Assembly: GCA_029856055.1 (NCBI GenBank)
Contig: JAHQWF010000067.1
Location: 1 to 10,613 of the forward strand
Direction: 5' to 3'
DNA from: Candidatus Njordarchaeota archaeon
GTDB taxonomy: Archaea; Asgardarchaeota; Njordarchaeia; Njordarchaeales; Njordarchaeaceae
Length of the DNA: 10,613 nucleotides
Part shown: positions 1-6,205 of the stretch, piece by piece
How positions within the stretch are numbered: position 1 is the stretch's first letter
How the letters are laid out: each line of letters starts with the position of its first letter
Position numbers and translations under genes: made by a program
The notes under the pieces: generated by a model
Database searches by the model: none
What the model was told of the DNA's origin: nothing
Seen by the model: only the letters and a program-made list of their open reading frames with translations

Positions 1-466
1 GATGGATCTAGCAACGAAAGCAATAGTTCTAGCAACGCCGAGCGATCGCTACTACCACGACTCTAAACCTCTGAAACTATACTTCATCGACGAGCTAGCT
101 AGATTATTTAGAGAGCTAGGCTTCAAGATAAAGATCGTCTCAGCGGACTCAGCATACAGCTCTAGTGAGGCCTACAAGAGAATAAGAGATGAGCTAGACG
201 CGATACCAGCTATAAAGCCCTCAAAGGGACGCGGCATCCCGAGAGGTCTCAAGGCATTATTCTGGAAGATTAGGAAGCTGCCTTGGTTTAGGCACTGCGC
301 TAATCTTCGCTGGGTTCTTGAGGCGATGTTTAAGGTGTTTAAGCGCTTCTTCGGCTGGTTTGTCCGAGGCAAATCTCAGGGATCTAGGGCTAACGAAGTT
401 TTGTTTAAGGCTCTCGCATGGAATATCATGCTACTAGTCTTTGCGTTGGCTCCTAGACTGGCATAG
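1..466 (+). CDS. IS transposase, DDE type, 3' part (5' truncated by window edge)
   Basis: C-terminal part of an IS4/IS5-like DDE transposase; the reading frame is open to the left edge, so the ATG at base 2 is probably internal. Visible landmarks are the SADSAY segment (second catalytic Asp, about residue 49 of the visible part), and the RWVLEAMFKVFKRFFG segment with the catalytic Glu (about residue 107), followed by a hydrophobic C-terminus ending in MLLVFALAPRLA. The first Asp must lie outside the window. The DNA is richer in GC (half of the first 60 bases) than the neighbouring chromosomal genes, which fits an acquired element. It ends only 55 bp from the 3' end of the glutamate dehydrogenase gene on the opposite strand. 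No terminal inverted repeat can be paired because the other end is missing. The exact IS family is uncertain; the transposase call is fairly secure. Confidence 0.8.
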   Translation, partial: MDLATKAIVLATPSDRYYHDSKPLKLYFIDELARLFRELGFKIKIVSADSAYSSSEAYKRIRDELDAIPAIKPSKGRGIPRGLKALFWKIRKLPWFRHCANLRWVLEAMFKVFKRFFGWFVRGKSQGSRANEVLFKALAWNIMLLVFALAPRLA

Positions 467-473
467 AGGACTT

Positions 474-487
474 AAAAAGAAGAAAAA
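474..487 (-). terminator. T-rich terminator-like tract after glutamate dehydrogenase
   Basis: Read on the minus strand this is TTTTTCTTCTTTTT, about 35 bases beyond the glutamate dehydrogenase stop codon. Archaeal transcription commonly stops at such U-rich tracts without a hairpin. It sits between the two convergent genes and could instead belong to the end of the insertion sequence. Confidence 0.4.
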
Positions 488-521
488 TCAAATTTTGACA
501 AACCAGATTAATATTCTGACT

Positions 522-1793
522 TTATAACCATCCGCGTAATCTCATTGCCTTAACTACTCTATCTACAGCAACAATGTAAGCAGCTGTTCTCCAGTCAACA
601 TTGTATTTTTGCTTTGCCTCGTACATAGCATGGAAGCTATTAACTATCTTTTCTTCAAGCCTCTTCCTGACTTCTTCCTCTGTCCAAGTTATTCCCTGCC
701 GGTTCTGTACCCATTCAAAGTAACTAACTATAACACCACCTGCATTCGCTTGGAAGTCTGGACAAATAATAACTCCTTTCCTATTAAGGATCTCATCAGC
801 TTCTGGCGTAGTAGGTCCATTGGCTGCCTCAGAAATTACTTTTGCTTTTACTTTATCGGCGTTTTCACCAGTTATCTGATTCTCTAGTGCTGCTGGAATA
901 AGTATATCTACATCCATGAATAATGGATACTTTGAATCACCTTCAATTCTCTCTTGAGCGTCAGGATAATCTATAACACTTCTCCTAGCGCTTTTGTTAT
1001 GCTTCCATTCATTTACTTTATCTGGATCAAGACCATTCCAGTTTACTATTGTTCCCTTTGTGTCACTTACAGCTACAATTTTTGCACCCCACTCATGTAA
1101 GAACTTTGCAGCATAATAACCAGCATTACCATACCCTTGCACAGCGACAGTTGCCCCTTGTAAGTTTATACCTGCTACTTTAGCCGCTTCTCTGGCAGCC
1201 ACAGCAGTTCCATAACCTGTTGAATAGATTCTTCCTAGAGAACCAAGCAATTCAAGAGGCTTTGCCGTAACAACACCAAATGCATTGTACCCATATAGCT
1301 TAGAATACTCATCGAAGAACCATGCCATTATTTGGGGATCTGTATAAACGTCTGGGGCTGGAATGTCTATGTCTGGACTCACAATTCTTGAAATAGCTCT
1401 AAAGTACCCTCTACTTAATTGTTCTAATTCTCTCTTAGATAGTTTTCTGGGGTCAACAATCACTCCTCCCTTACCACCACCATACGGAATATCTGCAAGT
1501 GCGCATTTCCAAGTCATCCACATACTTAACGCTATTACTTCGTGCTTAGTTACATTGGGATGATATCTCACTCCACCTTTATATGGACCCCTCGCACTAT
1601 TATGTTGACTTCGATAGCCGATAAAAACTTTGATTGTACCATCATCCATTTTAACTGGTATAGAAACTTCCAAAATTCGCTCTGGCACACTTAATCTGTT
1701 AAAAACAGATTCCTTATCTGGGTAGTTTAAAACATCTAGTGCCTTTTTCAACTGGATTTTTGCGATCTCATATGGATCTAGTACTTCAGGCAT
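522..1793 (-). CDS. gdhA: Glutamate dehydrogenase, NAD(P)-dependent
   Basis: Catalyses reversible oxidative deamination of glutamate to 2-oxoglutarate and ammonia in the cytoplasm; family enzymes are usually hexamers of about 420 residues and this one is 423. The N-terminal substrate domain contains YKGGVRYHP (Lys72), TWKCAL (Lys96) and PYGGGKGG with the likely catalytic Lys108, then PDVYTD (Asp148). The Rossmann domain follows with the dinucleotide loop GYGNAG at 220-225, and the C-terminal part has SEAANGPTTPEAD and FQANAGGV. The ATG start is preceded by AAGGTG six bases upstream, a strong archaeal ribosome binding site. A TATA-like tract lies in the 114-base gap upstream, so it is probably transcribed separately from the preceding gene. 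Cofactor preference cannot be read with confidence. All key residues appear intact. Confidence 0.97.
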   Translation of the reverse strand: MPEVLDPYEIAKIQLKKALDVLNYPDKESVFNRLSVPERILEVSIPVKMDDGTIKVFIGYRSQHNSARGPYKGGVRYHPNVTKHEVIALSMWMTWKCALADIPYGGGKGGVIVDPRKLSKRELEQLSRGYFRAISRIVSPDIDIPAPDVYTDPQIMAWFFDEYSKLYGYNAFGVVTAKPLELLGSLGRIYSTGYGTAVAAREAAKVAGINLQGATVAVQGYGNAGYYAAKFLHEWGAKIVAVSDTKGTIVNWNGLDPDKVNEWKHNKSARRSVIDYPDAQERIEGDSKYPLFMDVDILIPAALENQITGENADKVKAKVISEAANGPTTPEADEILNRKGVIICPDFQANAGGVIVSYFEWVQNRQGITWTEEEVRKRLEEKIVNSFHAMYEAKQKYNVDWRTAAYIVAVDRVVKAMRLRGWL

Positions 1794-1828
1794 TTATTAC
1801 ACCTTATTAATTCATATTATTAGGGTTC

Positions 1829-1844
1829 ATAAATTAAAATAAAA
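1829..1844 (-). promoter_or_regulatory. TATA-like promoter element for gdhA
   Basis: The minus strand reads TTTATTTTAATTTATG, preceded by a purine-rich stretch (AAAATTTGAG) that could serve as BRE. It lies about 36-51 bases upstream of the gdhA ATG, giving a predicted short leader containing the AAGGTG site. The rest of the gap, roughly 1866-1906, is nearly pure alternating A and T, which offers other possible TATA boxes. Confidence 0.35.
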
Positions 1845-1907
1845 TCTCAAATTTTGGAAAATCCCATATATAATATATATTGTTAATAAGAAAGTATATA
1901 TATAACT

Positions 1908-2936
1908 TTAATATTCACTACGTGCGAAAAAATGCCATAGCTCATCCATTGGAGCATCTTTAACTCTTATGATTTTACCATTTCTTTTAATAATTATTCC
2001 CTCCTTTTGATATTTTTTCGTAAAATTACCAATAATTGCTGAATTTATTTTATTTTTCATAAGATATGAAACAAGATCATCTGCAAACTCTGGATCTACC
2101 GCAAGAATAAGTGACCCACTTCCTATCAACTTAAGTGGATCTAATCTTAAAACACTACATATCTCTTTTGTCGGTTTCAGTACAGGTATCTTATCTTCGT
2201 ATATTTTAAATCCTATGCCTGAAGCAAAAGCCATCTCATATAACCCACCAAGTAAACCACCTTCAGTTACATCGTGCATCGCGTGTATATTTTCAATGCC
2301 TATTGCTTTTATCGAGTACTCAACATCAGGTAAAATACTGATCATTCTTCGAAGCTTCATTGCTTCGTTCAATACTTTTTCATCTAGCTTTTTTAATAAC
2401 GAGGCTTTAAAATCTCTTGCTAATATAAATGTGCCTTCAATCCCTACCCCTTTCGTTATAACTATCGCATCTCCATCTTTAGCACCACCACTAGTGATAT
2501 ATTTATTATCAACCATAGGTTCACCTATCATGGCCCCAGAAATTATTATCTCTTTCACCCTATCTGTAATTTCCGTATGCCCCCCTATAAGCGTAGCCCT
2601 TACTTCACTCAACGCTTCTATAACCCCATCCATTACTTGCTCTATATCAGTTTCTTTAGTACCAATGGGAAATAGTAAAGTAGAAATAAACCATTTCGGA
2701 TAAGCTGCATGTACTGCAACATCATTTGCATTAACATGAACTGCAAGCCATCCTGCTTCTGAAGTCGCTCCCGTAATTGGATCTGCAACTACGACAATAA
2801 TATTTCCTTTTGTTGTTATTACAGCGCCATCTTCACCGAATGCTGGTGGGAGAAGAACATCATCACTAACCTTAATTCTTGAAAGAATATTTTTTATTAG
2901 TGCCCGTTTAGGCAATTTTCCAAGCTCTAATTGCAT
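1908..2936 (-). CDS. AIR synthase family ATP-binding protein, HypE-like
   Basis: Member of the PurM/HypE/ThiL/SelD superfamily, ATP-binding enzymes that use a dimer of two alpha-beta domains. The 342 residues show GEDGAVI (34-40), the NANDVAVHAAYP segment (69-80), GGHTE (118-122) and HDVTEGGL (221-228), the glycine-rich loop typical of HypE-like proteins. HypE itself ends in a Pro-Arg-Ile-Cys tail whose Cys is carbamoylated; this protein ends in FFARSEY with no C-terminal Cys, and no hydrogenase genes are nearby, so hydrogenase maturation is not supported. The ATG is preceded by GGTGGTG six bases upstream (2943-2949). It follows the isopentenyl phosphate kinase by 59 bp and is probably cotranscribed with it. 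The substrate is unknown; the family call is secure, the function is not. Confidence 0.85.
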   Translation of the reverse strand: MQLELGKLPKRALIKNILSRIKVSDDVLLPPAFGEDGAVITTKGNIIVVVADPITGATSEAGWLAVHVNANDVAVHAAYPKWFISTLLFPIGTKETDIEQVMDGVIEALSEVRATLIGGHTEITDRVKEIIISGAMIGEPMVDNKYITSGGAKDGDAIVITKGVGIEGTFILARDFKASLLKKLDEKVLNEAMKLRRMISILPDVEYSIKAIGIENIHAMHDVTEGGLLGGLYEMAFASGIGFKIYEDKIPVLKPTKEICSVLRLDPLKLIGSGSLILAVDPEFADDLVSYLMKNKINSAIIGNFTKKYQKEGIIIKRNGKIIRVKDAPMDELWHFFARSEY

Positions 2937-2995
2937 TCATGACACCACCAGTTTAAAAATTTTCTAGAATAATCATGATCTATGTAATATCTATC

Positions 2996-3787
2996 TTAAA
3001 GTTCTATAACTGTTCCGACAATCTCTTTCTCACTAATCGATTTTAACAAATTTTCCTCTTTCAATAAATTTATGATCTGAACTTTTATACCCATTTTCGC
3101 TATGTCTACTATTACTTTCATCTTCCTGTAAAACCCTCCTGTTACATCTGTATATTCAACAGGTCTTATTGCTTTAAGAACTTCATTTAGGTTATCACTA
3201 TTTATCTTATGTACTAATTTTAAGTTAGTGGGAAAATCTAGAAAAACGCCATCTACGTCTGTGCCAAATATAACTTTATAAGGCCGTAGCTGTTTTGACA
3301 AATGATATATAATCTCATCACCGCTTAAAATAGTGCAACCCTTCTCTAGATCTAGCACAGCGTCACCCCACAAGACAGGTACTAAACCGTTTTCTAAAGC
3401 TATATTTATGCTATCACTAAAGAATTCTGAAATTTTGTCTTTCTTCGTTAATGCGATGGCTGATGTCTGGATAGGCATAGCAGGGATATCAAATTTTCTC
3501 AGAACATGAGTTACATGTAAGCTAAGTTCTCGCATAGAATCTATTGTCTCAGAAAAACCTAAGATAGAATTTTCATATTTAAAACCTTCCGTAATCTTGA
3601 ACTTATAAGCTAAAGGATGGCCGAAAGAACCTCCTCCATGAATAATAATTAATTTAAAATTATAGATTTTCATCGCTTCTGCGAGTTCAGCACTAACCTT
3701 CTCTAATACATTTATTTTAACGTCTTTAAACCCCTTTTTATTCGTGATAACACTACCACCCAATTTTAAAATTATTAATTTTGGCAT
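2996..3787 (-). CDS. Isopentenyl phosphate kinase
   Basis: Phosphorylates isopentenyl phosphate to isopentenyl diphosphate using ATP in the archaeal variants of the mevalonate pathway, feeding ether-lipid synthesis. It belongs to the amino-acid kinase fold. The 263 residues show KLGGSVIT (8-15), HGGGSFGHP (50-58) with the histidine (57) that distinguishes isopentenyl phosphate kinase from fosfomycin and glutamate kinases, SGDE (155-158), TDVDG (176-180) and DVTGG (214-218) with nearby basic residues for ATP. Length fits the family. The ATG lies just 2 bp past the stop of the upstream DHH gene, so the two are almost certainly cotranscribed and the ribosome binding site lies in the end of that gene. 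No other mevalonate pathway gene is in the window. Confidence 0.93.
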   Translation of the reverse strand: MPKLIILKLGGSVITNKKGFKDVKINVLEKVSAELAEAMKIYNFKLIIIHGGGSFGHPLAYKFKITEGFKYENSILGFSETIDSMRELSLHVTHVLRKFDIPAMPIQTSAIALTKKDKISEFFSDSINIALENGLVPVLWGDAVLDLEKGCTILSGDEIIYHLSKQLRPYKVIFGTDVDGVFLDFPTNLKLVHKINSDNLNEVLKAIRPVEYTDVTGGFYRKMKVIVDIAKMGIKVQIINLLKEENLLKSISEKEIVGTVIEL

Positions 3788-3789
3788 AT

Positions 3790-4677
3790 CTATTCAGCCT
3801 TTAACCGCAAATAAGCAACTATTTCATTTTCTTTAATATTTTCTATAAACACTTTCATTACGTGAGAAAAATCCTCTATGATAGCTCCCGCAGCTTTTTC
3901 GTGTCCTCCACCACCTAATTTTTCAGCAAGCTTGCTAGCAGAGAATTTACAATCTTTGTTTACTCTAATAGAGCATCTTGGTTTATTGGTTATAGGATCC
4001 TTATAAATGGATATAGCTACACATCCATTTCTAATAGCATAAATTTGTGCGAAATCTTTAGCTACAAAAAAAGGAAAATCCCTTACATCAAAGATAACAT
4101 AATTAATTTTCCGTGAGAGAATATCTGAGATCGCCTTATTAAGTATTTTATCGTATTTACTAATCATTTTTGCCGTTTCATCTAGCTCTGATTTTAGCCA
4201 ATCATTTAGATGAAATTTTGATCCGTATTTTGCTAATATACTTGCTAGCTTACGCAAATAAGATTGATCATTCAGATGAAGTTTTATTACCTTATCAAGT
4301 AACCTTGTTTTCTCTGTAAAAATACCTTTGTCAGCGTTATTAGCTAGTTCAACTATCTCTCTCGCTATTGGATTATTATTAAGCTTAAAATATTTCATAA
4401 CAAGCATAGCAGCTGAAGGAGAAGAGGGATCTACTAAGTCATTTTCGCTTAAATTATTTGTCTTTTTCAATCTTTCATAATTAGATTTATGATGATCAAT
4501 ATTTACTCTACAGCTAGAGCATTTAGGTAAATCTGCTACATAATCAAATTCCTCAACTGTAGATTCCGCTTGCTGAACTGTTAGGAATTTTACTTCTGCA
4601 TCGGGAAATACTATTAAGAATAAGGCAGCGCAAGCGATACCATCTATATCTTCGCTATGAACCGCGATCTTCGTCAT
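3790..4677 (-). CDS. DHH/DHHA1 family phosphoesterase
   Basis: A 295-residue DHH superfamily phosphoesterase, a Mn-dependent family that includes RecJ-like nucleases, nanoRNases and cyclic dinucleotide phosphodiesterases. Motif I appears as HSEDIDG (7-13), motif III as DHH (61-63), and the C-terminal DHHA1 substrate-binding domain carries GGGGHEKAAGA (255-265). A CSSC pair (53-56) sits just before the DHH motif, which may be a structural or redox feature. The length is that of the short archaeal DHH-DHHA1 proteins rather than full RecJ, so it could act on short oligonucleotides or single strands, but the substrate cannot be determined. It is 2 bp upstream of isopentenyl phosphate kinase and 77 bp downstream of cbf5. 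The 77-base gap has a TATA-like box, so it may start a separate transcript. Confidence 0.9.
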   Translation of the reverse strand: MTKIAVHSEDIDGIACAALFLIVFPDAEVKFLTVQQAESTVEEFDYVADLPKCSSCRVNIDHHKSNYERLKKTNNLSENDLVDPSSPSAAMLVMKYFKLNNNPIAREIVELANNADKGIFTEKTRLLDKVIKLHLNDQSYLRKLASILAKYGSKFHLNDWLKSELDETAKMISKYDKILNKAISDILSRKINYVIFDVRDFPFFVAKDFAQIYAIRNGCVAISIYKDPITNKPRCSIRVNKDCKFSASKLAEKLGGGGHEKAAGAIIEDFSHVMKVFIENIKENEIVAYLRLKAE

Positions 4678-4728
4678 AATAAGTCATCTCGCAAATGATT
4701 TTAAAGTTACGTATCATGTCATATTATC

Positions 4729-4737
4729 AATTATAAA
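4729..4737 (-). promoter_or_regulatory. TATA-like box upstream of the DHH gene
   Basis: The minus strand reads TTTATAATT here, about 52-60 bases before the ATG, which predicts a leader of roughly 30 bases. A GAGATGA stretch about seven bases before the ATG may be the ribosome binding site. This could drive the DHH, kinase and AIR synthase-like genes independently of cbf5. Confidence 0.4.
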
Positions 4738-4754
4738 CAGTTTATGTTGTAGCT

Positions 4755-5771
4755 TCAAATATTATCTGATTTTCTTTTCCACATTGGTGTGTATATATCT
4801 CTCGGCATGAGTACTCTAGTATCTCCTGTTACTTGCCCTTTATCAGTTGCAGAAATTTCTTCTGCTGACATTATGGTTTTCGCAAGAGCTACTAACTCTC
4901 CCTTTATTGTCAAAATCGCGACCCAGTCACCTTTCTTTATTCCTTTTGAGTAAGCTATAATTCCAGGTACATACAATTGGGCACCGTAAGTGATTGCTCC
5001 AACTGCTCCGTCATTTATTACTATCCGTGGCATATCTAATACAACGATCTCTGCTGGCAAAATGTATTTTCTAATAAAAGATTCATCACCATCCTCTTTG
5101 TAAATCGTCCAAGCGTCTATTAGATCTTGCATAGTACACAATGTATCATCTTCGTAGAAAACACCGCTCTTGATGCGTCGTAAATCGATCATATGAGCGC
5201 CAACCCCTAAAACATCACCTATATCAGTACATAATTTCCGCATATATGTTCCAGCTTCACAATGAACCCTTAATAAAACATCTCTACCATCGATCTCTAT
5301 TACCTCAATATCATATATTGTTCGTACACGCGTTTTCCTAGTAACCGCTGATCTAATGGGAGGCCTTTGGTATATTTTACCTTTAAAGCTATTTACAACT
5401 TCAATAACTTTTTCTTGATCAACATTTTTGTGAAGCCGCATTACTATTATGTATTCCTTATCGCTTCTCAAGAGAGTTCTTGTCAATGGTGTGGCTCTCT
5501 GAAGAGCTATAGGTAAAATCCCTGACACACCAGGATCTAAGGTACCACCATGAGCAACTTTTTTTATCCCAAATAATCTCGAAATATATGCTGATACTTC
5601 ATGACTAGTGAGATTAGGAGGCTTGTCAAGGTTAATTACCGCAAATTCTAAATGATCGTTAATATTTCTTTCATTCGGATATGAGCCCCATTCTTCATTT
5701 GTCTCATATTTGATTTCTTTATATACTAAATCCGATCTCTCGAATGGAAAACTCTCTGGTAACCTTGGCAT
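4755..5771 (-). CDS. cbf5: tRNA/rRNA pseudouridine synthase Cbf5 (H/ACA RNP catalytic subunit)
   Basis: Cbf5 (dyskerin homologue) isomerises uridine to pseudouridine in rRNA and tRNA, guided by H/ACA sRNAs together with Nop10, Gar1 and L7Ae. The 338 residues contain the TruB-type catalytic segment HGGTLDPGVSG (74-84, nucleophile Asp79), the RPPIRSAV segment (137-144), CEAGTYMRKL (171-180), and a C-terminal PUA domain from about 245 to 325 ending in VLMPRDIYTPMW, as usual for archaeal Cbf5. Length and motifs are complete. It is transcribed divergently from the Rpp21-like gene and its C/D box element, placing an H/ACA enzyme next to other RNA-processing genes. A palindromic TATA-like box at 5840-5851 is a good promoter candidate. 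A bacterial-type TruB lacks this C-terminal arrangement, so Cbf5 is strongly favoured. Confidence 0.96.
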   Translation of the reverse strand: MPRLPESFPFERSDLVYKEIKYETNEEWGSYPNERNINDHLEFAVINLDKPPNLTSHEVSAYISRLFGIKKVAHGGTLDPGVSGILPIALQRATPLTRTLLRSDKEYIIVMRLHKNVDQEKVIEVVNSFKGKIYQRPPIRSAVTRKTRVRTIYDIEVIEIDGRDVLLRVHCEAGTYMRKLCTDIGDVLGVGAHMIDLRRIKSGVFYEDDTLCTMQDLIDAWTIYKEDGDESFIRKYILPAEIVVLDMPRIVINDGAVGAITYGAQLYVPGIIAYSKGIKKGDWVAILTIKGELVALAKTIMSAEEISATDKGQVTGDTRVLMPRDIYTPMWKRKSDNI

Positions 5772-5839
5772 TGTGAATCAGCTGCCAACCTGTAGTCAAT
5801 TTACAAGATATACGCGAAAACTGAATAAGCAGTGGAAAT

Positions 5840-5851
5840 AATTTATAAATT
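5840..5851 (-). promoter_or_regulatory. TATA-like box for cbf5 in divergent promoter region
   Basis: The sequence AATTTATAAATT is a perfect palindrome. On the minus strand it lies about 70-80 bases before the cbf5 ATG, predicting a leader near 50 bases. Because it is symmetric it could in principle also fire on the plus strand, but the box at 5865-5873 is better placed for that direction. Confidence 0.4.
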
Positions 5852-5864
5852 TCATAGTTATAAC

Positions 5865-5873
5865 CTTTTATAT
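5865..5873 (+). promoter_or_regulatory. TATA-like box upstream of C/D element and Rpp21-like gene
   Basis: CTTTTATAT on the plus strand is centred about 25 bases before position 5894, exactly where the C box of the candidate C/D element begins. Initiation there would give an RNA whose 5' end is the C/D element, continuing into the Rpp21-like and TYW2-like genes. Confidence 0.45.
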
Positions 5874-5890
5874 CACAAACTAACATTTTA

Positions 5891-5948
5891 AAAGCGATGA
5901 TCGAGAATTGGCGCTCTGAAAAAATGATGAGAGGCCGGTATAGTGAGC
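5891..5948 (+). ncRNA. Candidate C/D box sRNA or C/D-like leader element
   Basis: Boxes appear in the expected order: C box GCGATGA (5894-5900, one mismatch to RUGAUGA), a 15-base guide-like spacer, D' box CTGA (5916-5919), a 4-base spacer, a perfect C' box ATGATGA (5924-5930), a 12-base spacer, and an imperfect D box GTGA (5943-5946). A TATA-like box is about 25 bases upstream. The D box overlaps the GTG start of the Rpp21-like gene, and the C' box overlaps its GAGAGG ribosome binding site. In canonical archaeal sRNAs C and D are better conserved than C' and D', the reverse of what is seen here. It may therefore be a true methylation guide, or a leader k-loop that L7Ae could bind. Targets cannot be assigned by eye. 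Confidence 0.4.
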
Positions 5949-6194
5949 GAACAAAAAATTAAATCTAAGAAATCTAATGATGCAAGAAACAGAGTAATGC
6001 GACTTCTTAATCTACTTCTAGAAGATTCTAGAAAAGAGGCGATGAGATATTTCTTAAAAATCTCTAGGACACGTTCTCTTGCTGAAAAGCGCGTTTATAA
6101 AGCTAGATTACTAACTTTTTTCTGTCAGAAATTAAGTAAAGATAACAGAAAGAAATTTTGCAAGGAAATGCGGACACTTATCAGGATGCTTTAG
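5943..6194 (+). CDS. RNase P protein component 4-like (Rpp21/Rpr2), apparently frameshifted
   Basis: Archaeal Rpp21 binds RNase P RNA with Rpp29 and helps process tRNA 5' ends. The 83 residues have the family's N-terminal helical pattern (DARNRVMRLLNLLLED then RKEAMRY) and the basic run before the zinc ribbon, NRKKFCKE at 68-75, where homologues read FCKxC. The frame then turns into MRTLIRML and stops. One base over, from 6169, the sequence continues CGHLSGCFRVLYNAKGEI and stops at 6247-6249, restoring CKECG and an R-V stretch like the family's; the composite would be 101 residues. The second Cys pair of the ribbon is missing even then. The start is GTG with GAGAGG eight bases upstream; an in-frame TGA at 5928-5930 excludes an earlier start. 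The identification is moderate and rests on pattern, not a search. Confidence 0.5.
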   Translation: MSEQKIKSKKSNDARNRVMRLLNLLLEDSRKEAMRYFLKISRTRSLAEKRVYKARLLTFFCQKLSKDNRKKFCKEMRTLIRML

Positions 6195-6205
6195 GGTTCT
6201 ATACA

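Noticed and set aside
1866..1906. AT-rich alternating tract as a possible repeat or origin element
   Set aside because: It is simple alternating A/T with no repeated unit or flanking origin-box motif; promoter context is a sufficient explanation.
1908..2936. Hydrogenase maturation factor HypE
   Set aside because: The C-terminal Cys-containing tail is absent and no hydrogenase genes are near; only the superfamily assignment is supported.
3300..3325. C box-like GTGATGA on the minus strand inside the isopentenyl phosphate kinase gene
   Set aside because: It encodes the conserved SGDE motif, and no CTGA box follows at guide spacing.
4485..4497. ATGATGA on the plus strand inside the DHH gene
   Set aside because: It is the antisense of the conserved IDHH motif, and no CTGA box is suitably placed.
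5080..5100. C box-like GTGATGA on the minus strand inside cbf5
   Set aside because: No D or D' box follows within the needed distance; it is coding sequence.
6158..6205. TTG start adding 16 residues to the TYW2-like protein
   Set aside because: It lies within the Rpp21-like coding region, and the added residues come from the frame opposite FCKE. An ATG at 6206 with AGGG upstream directly after the previous stop is better supported.
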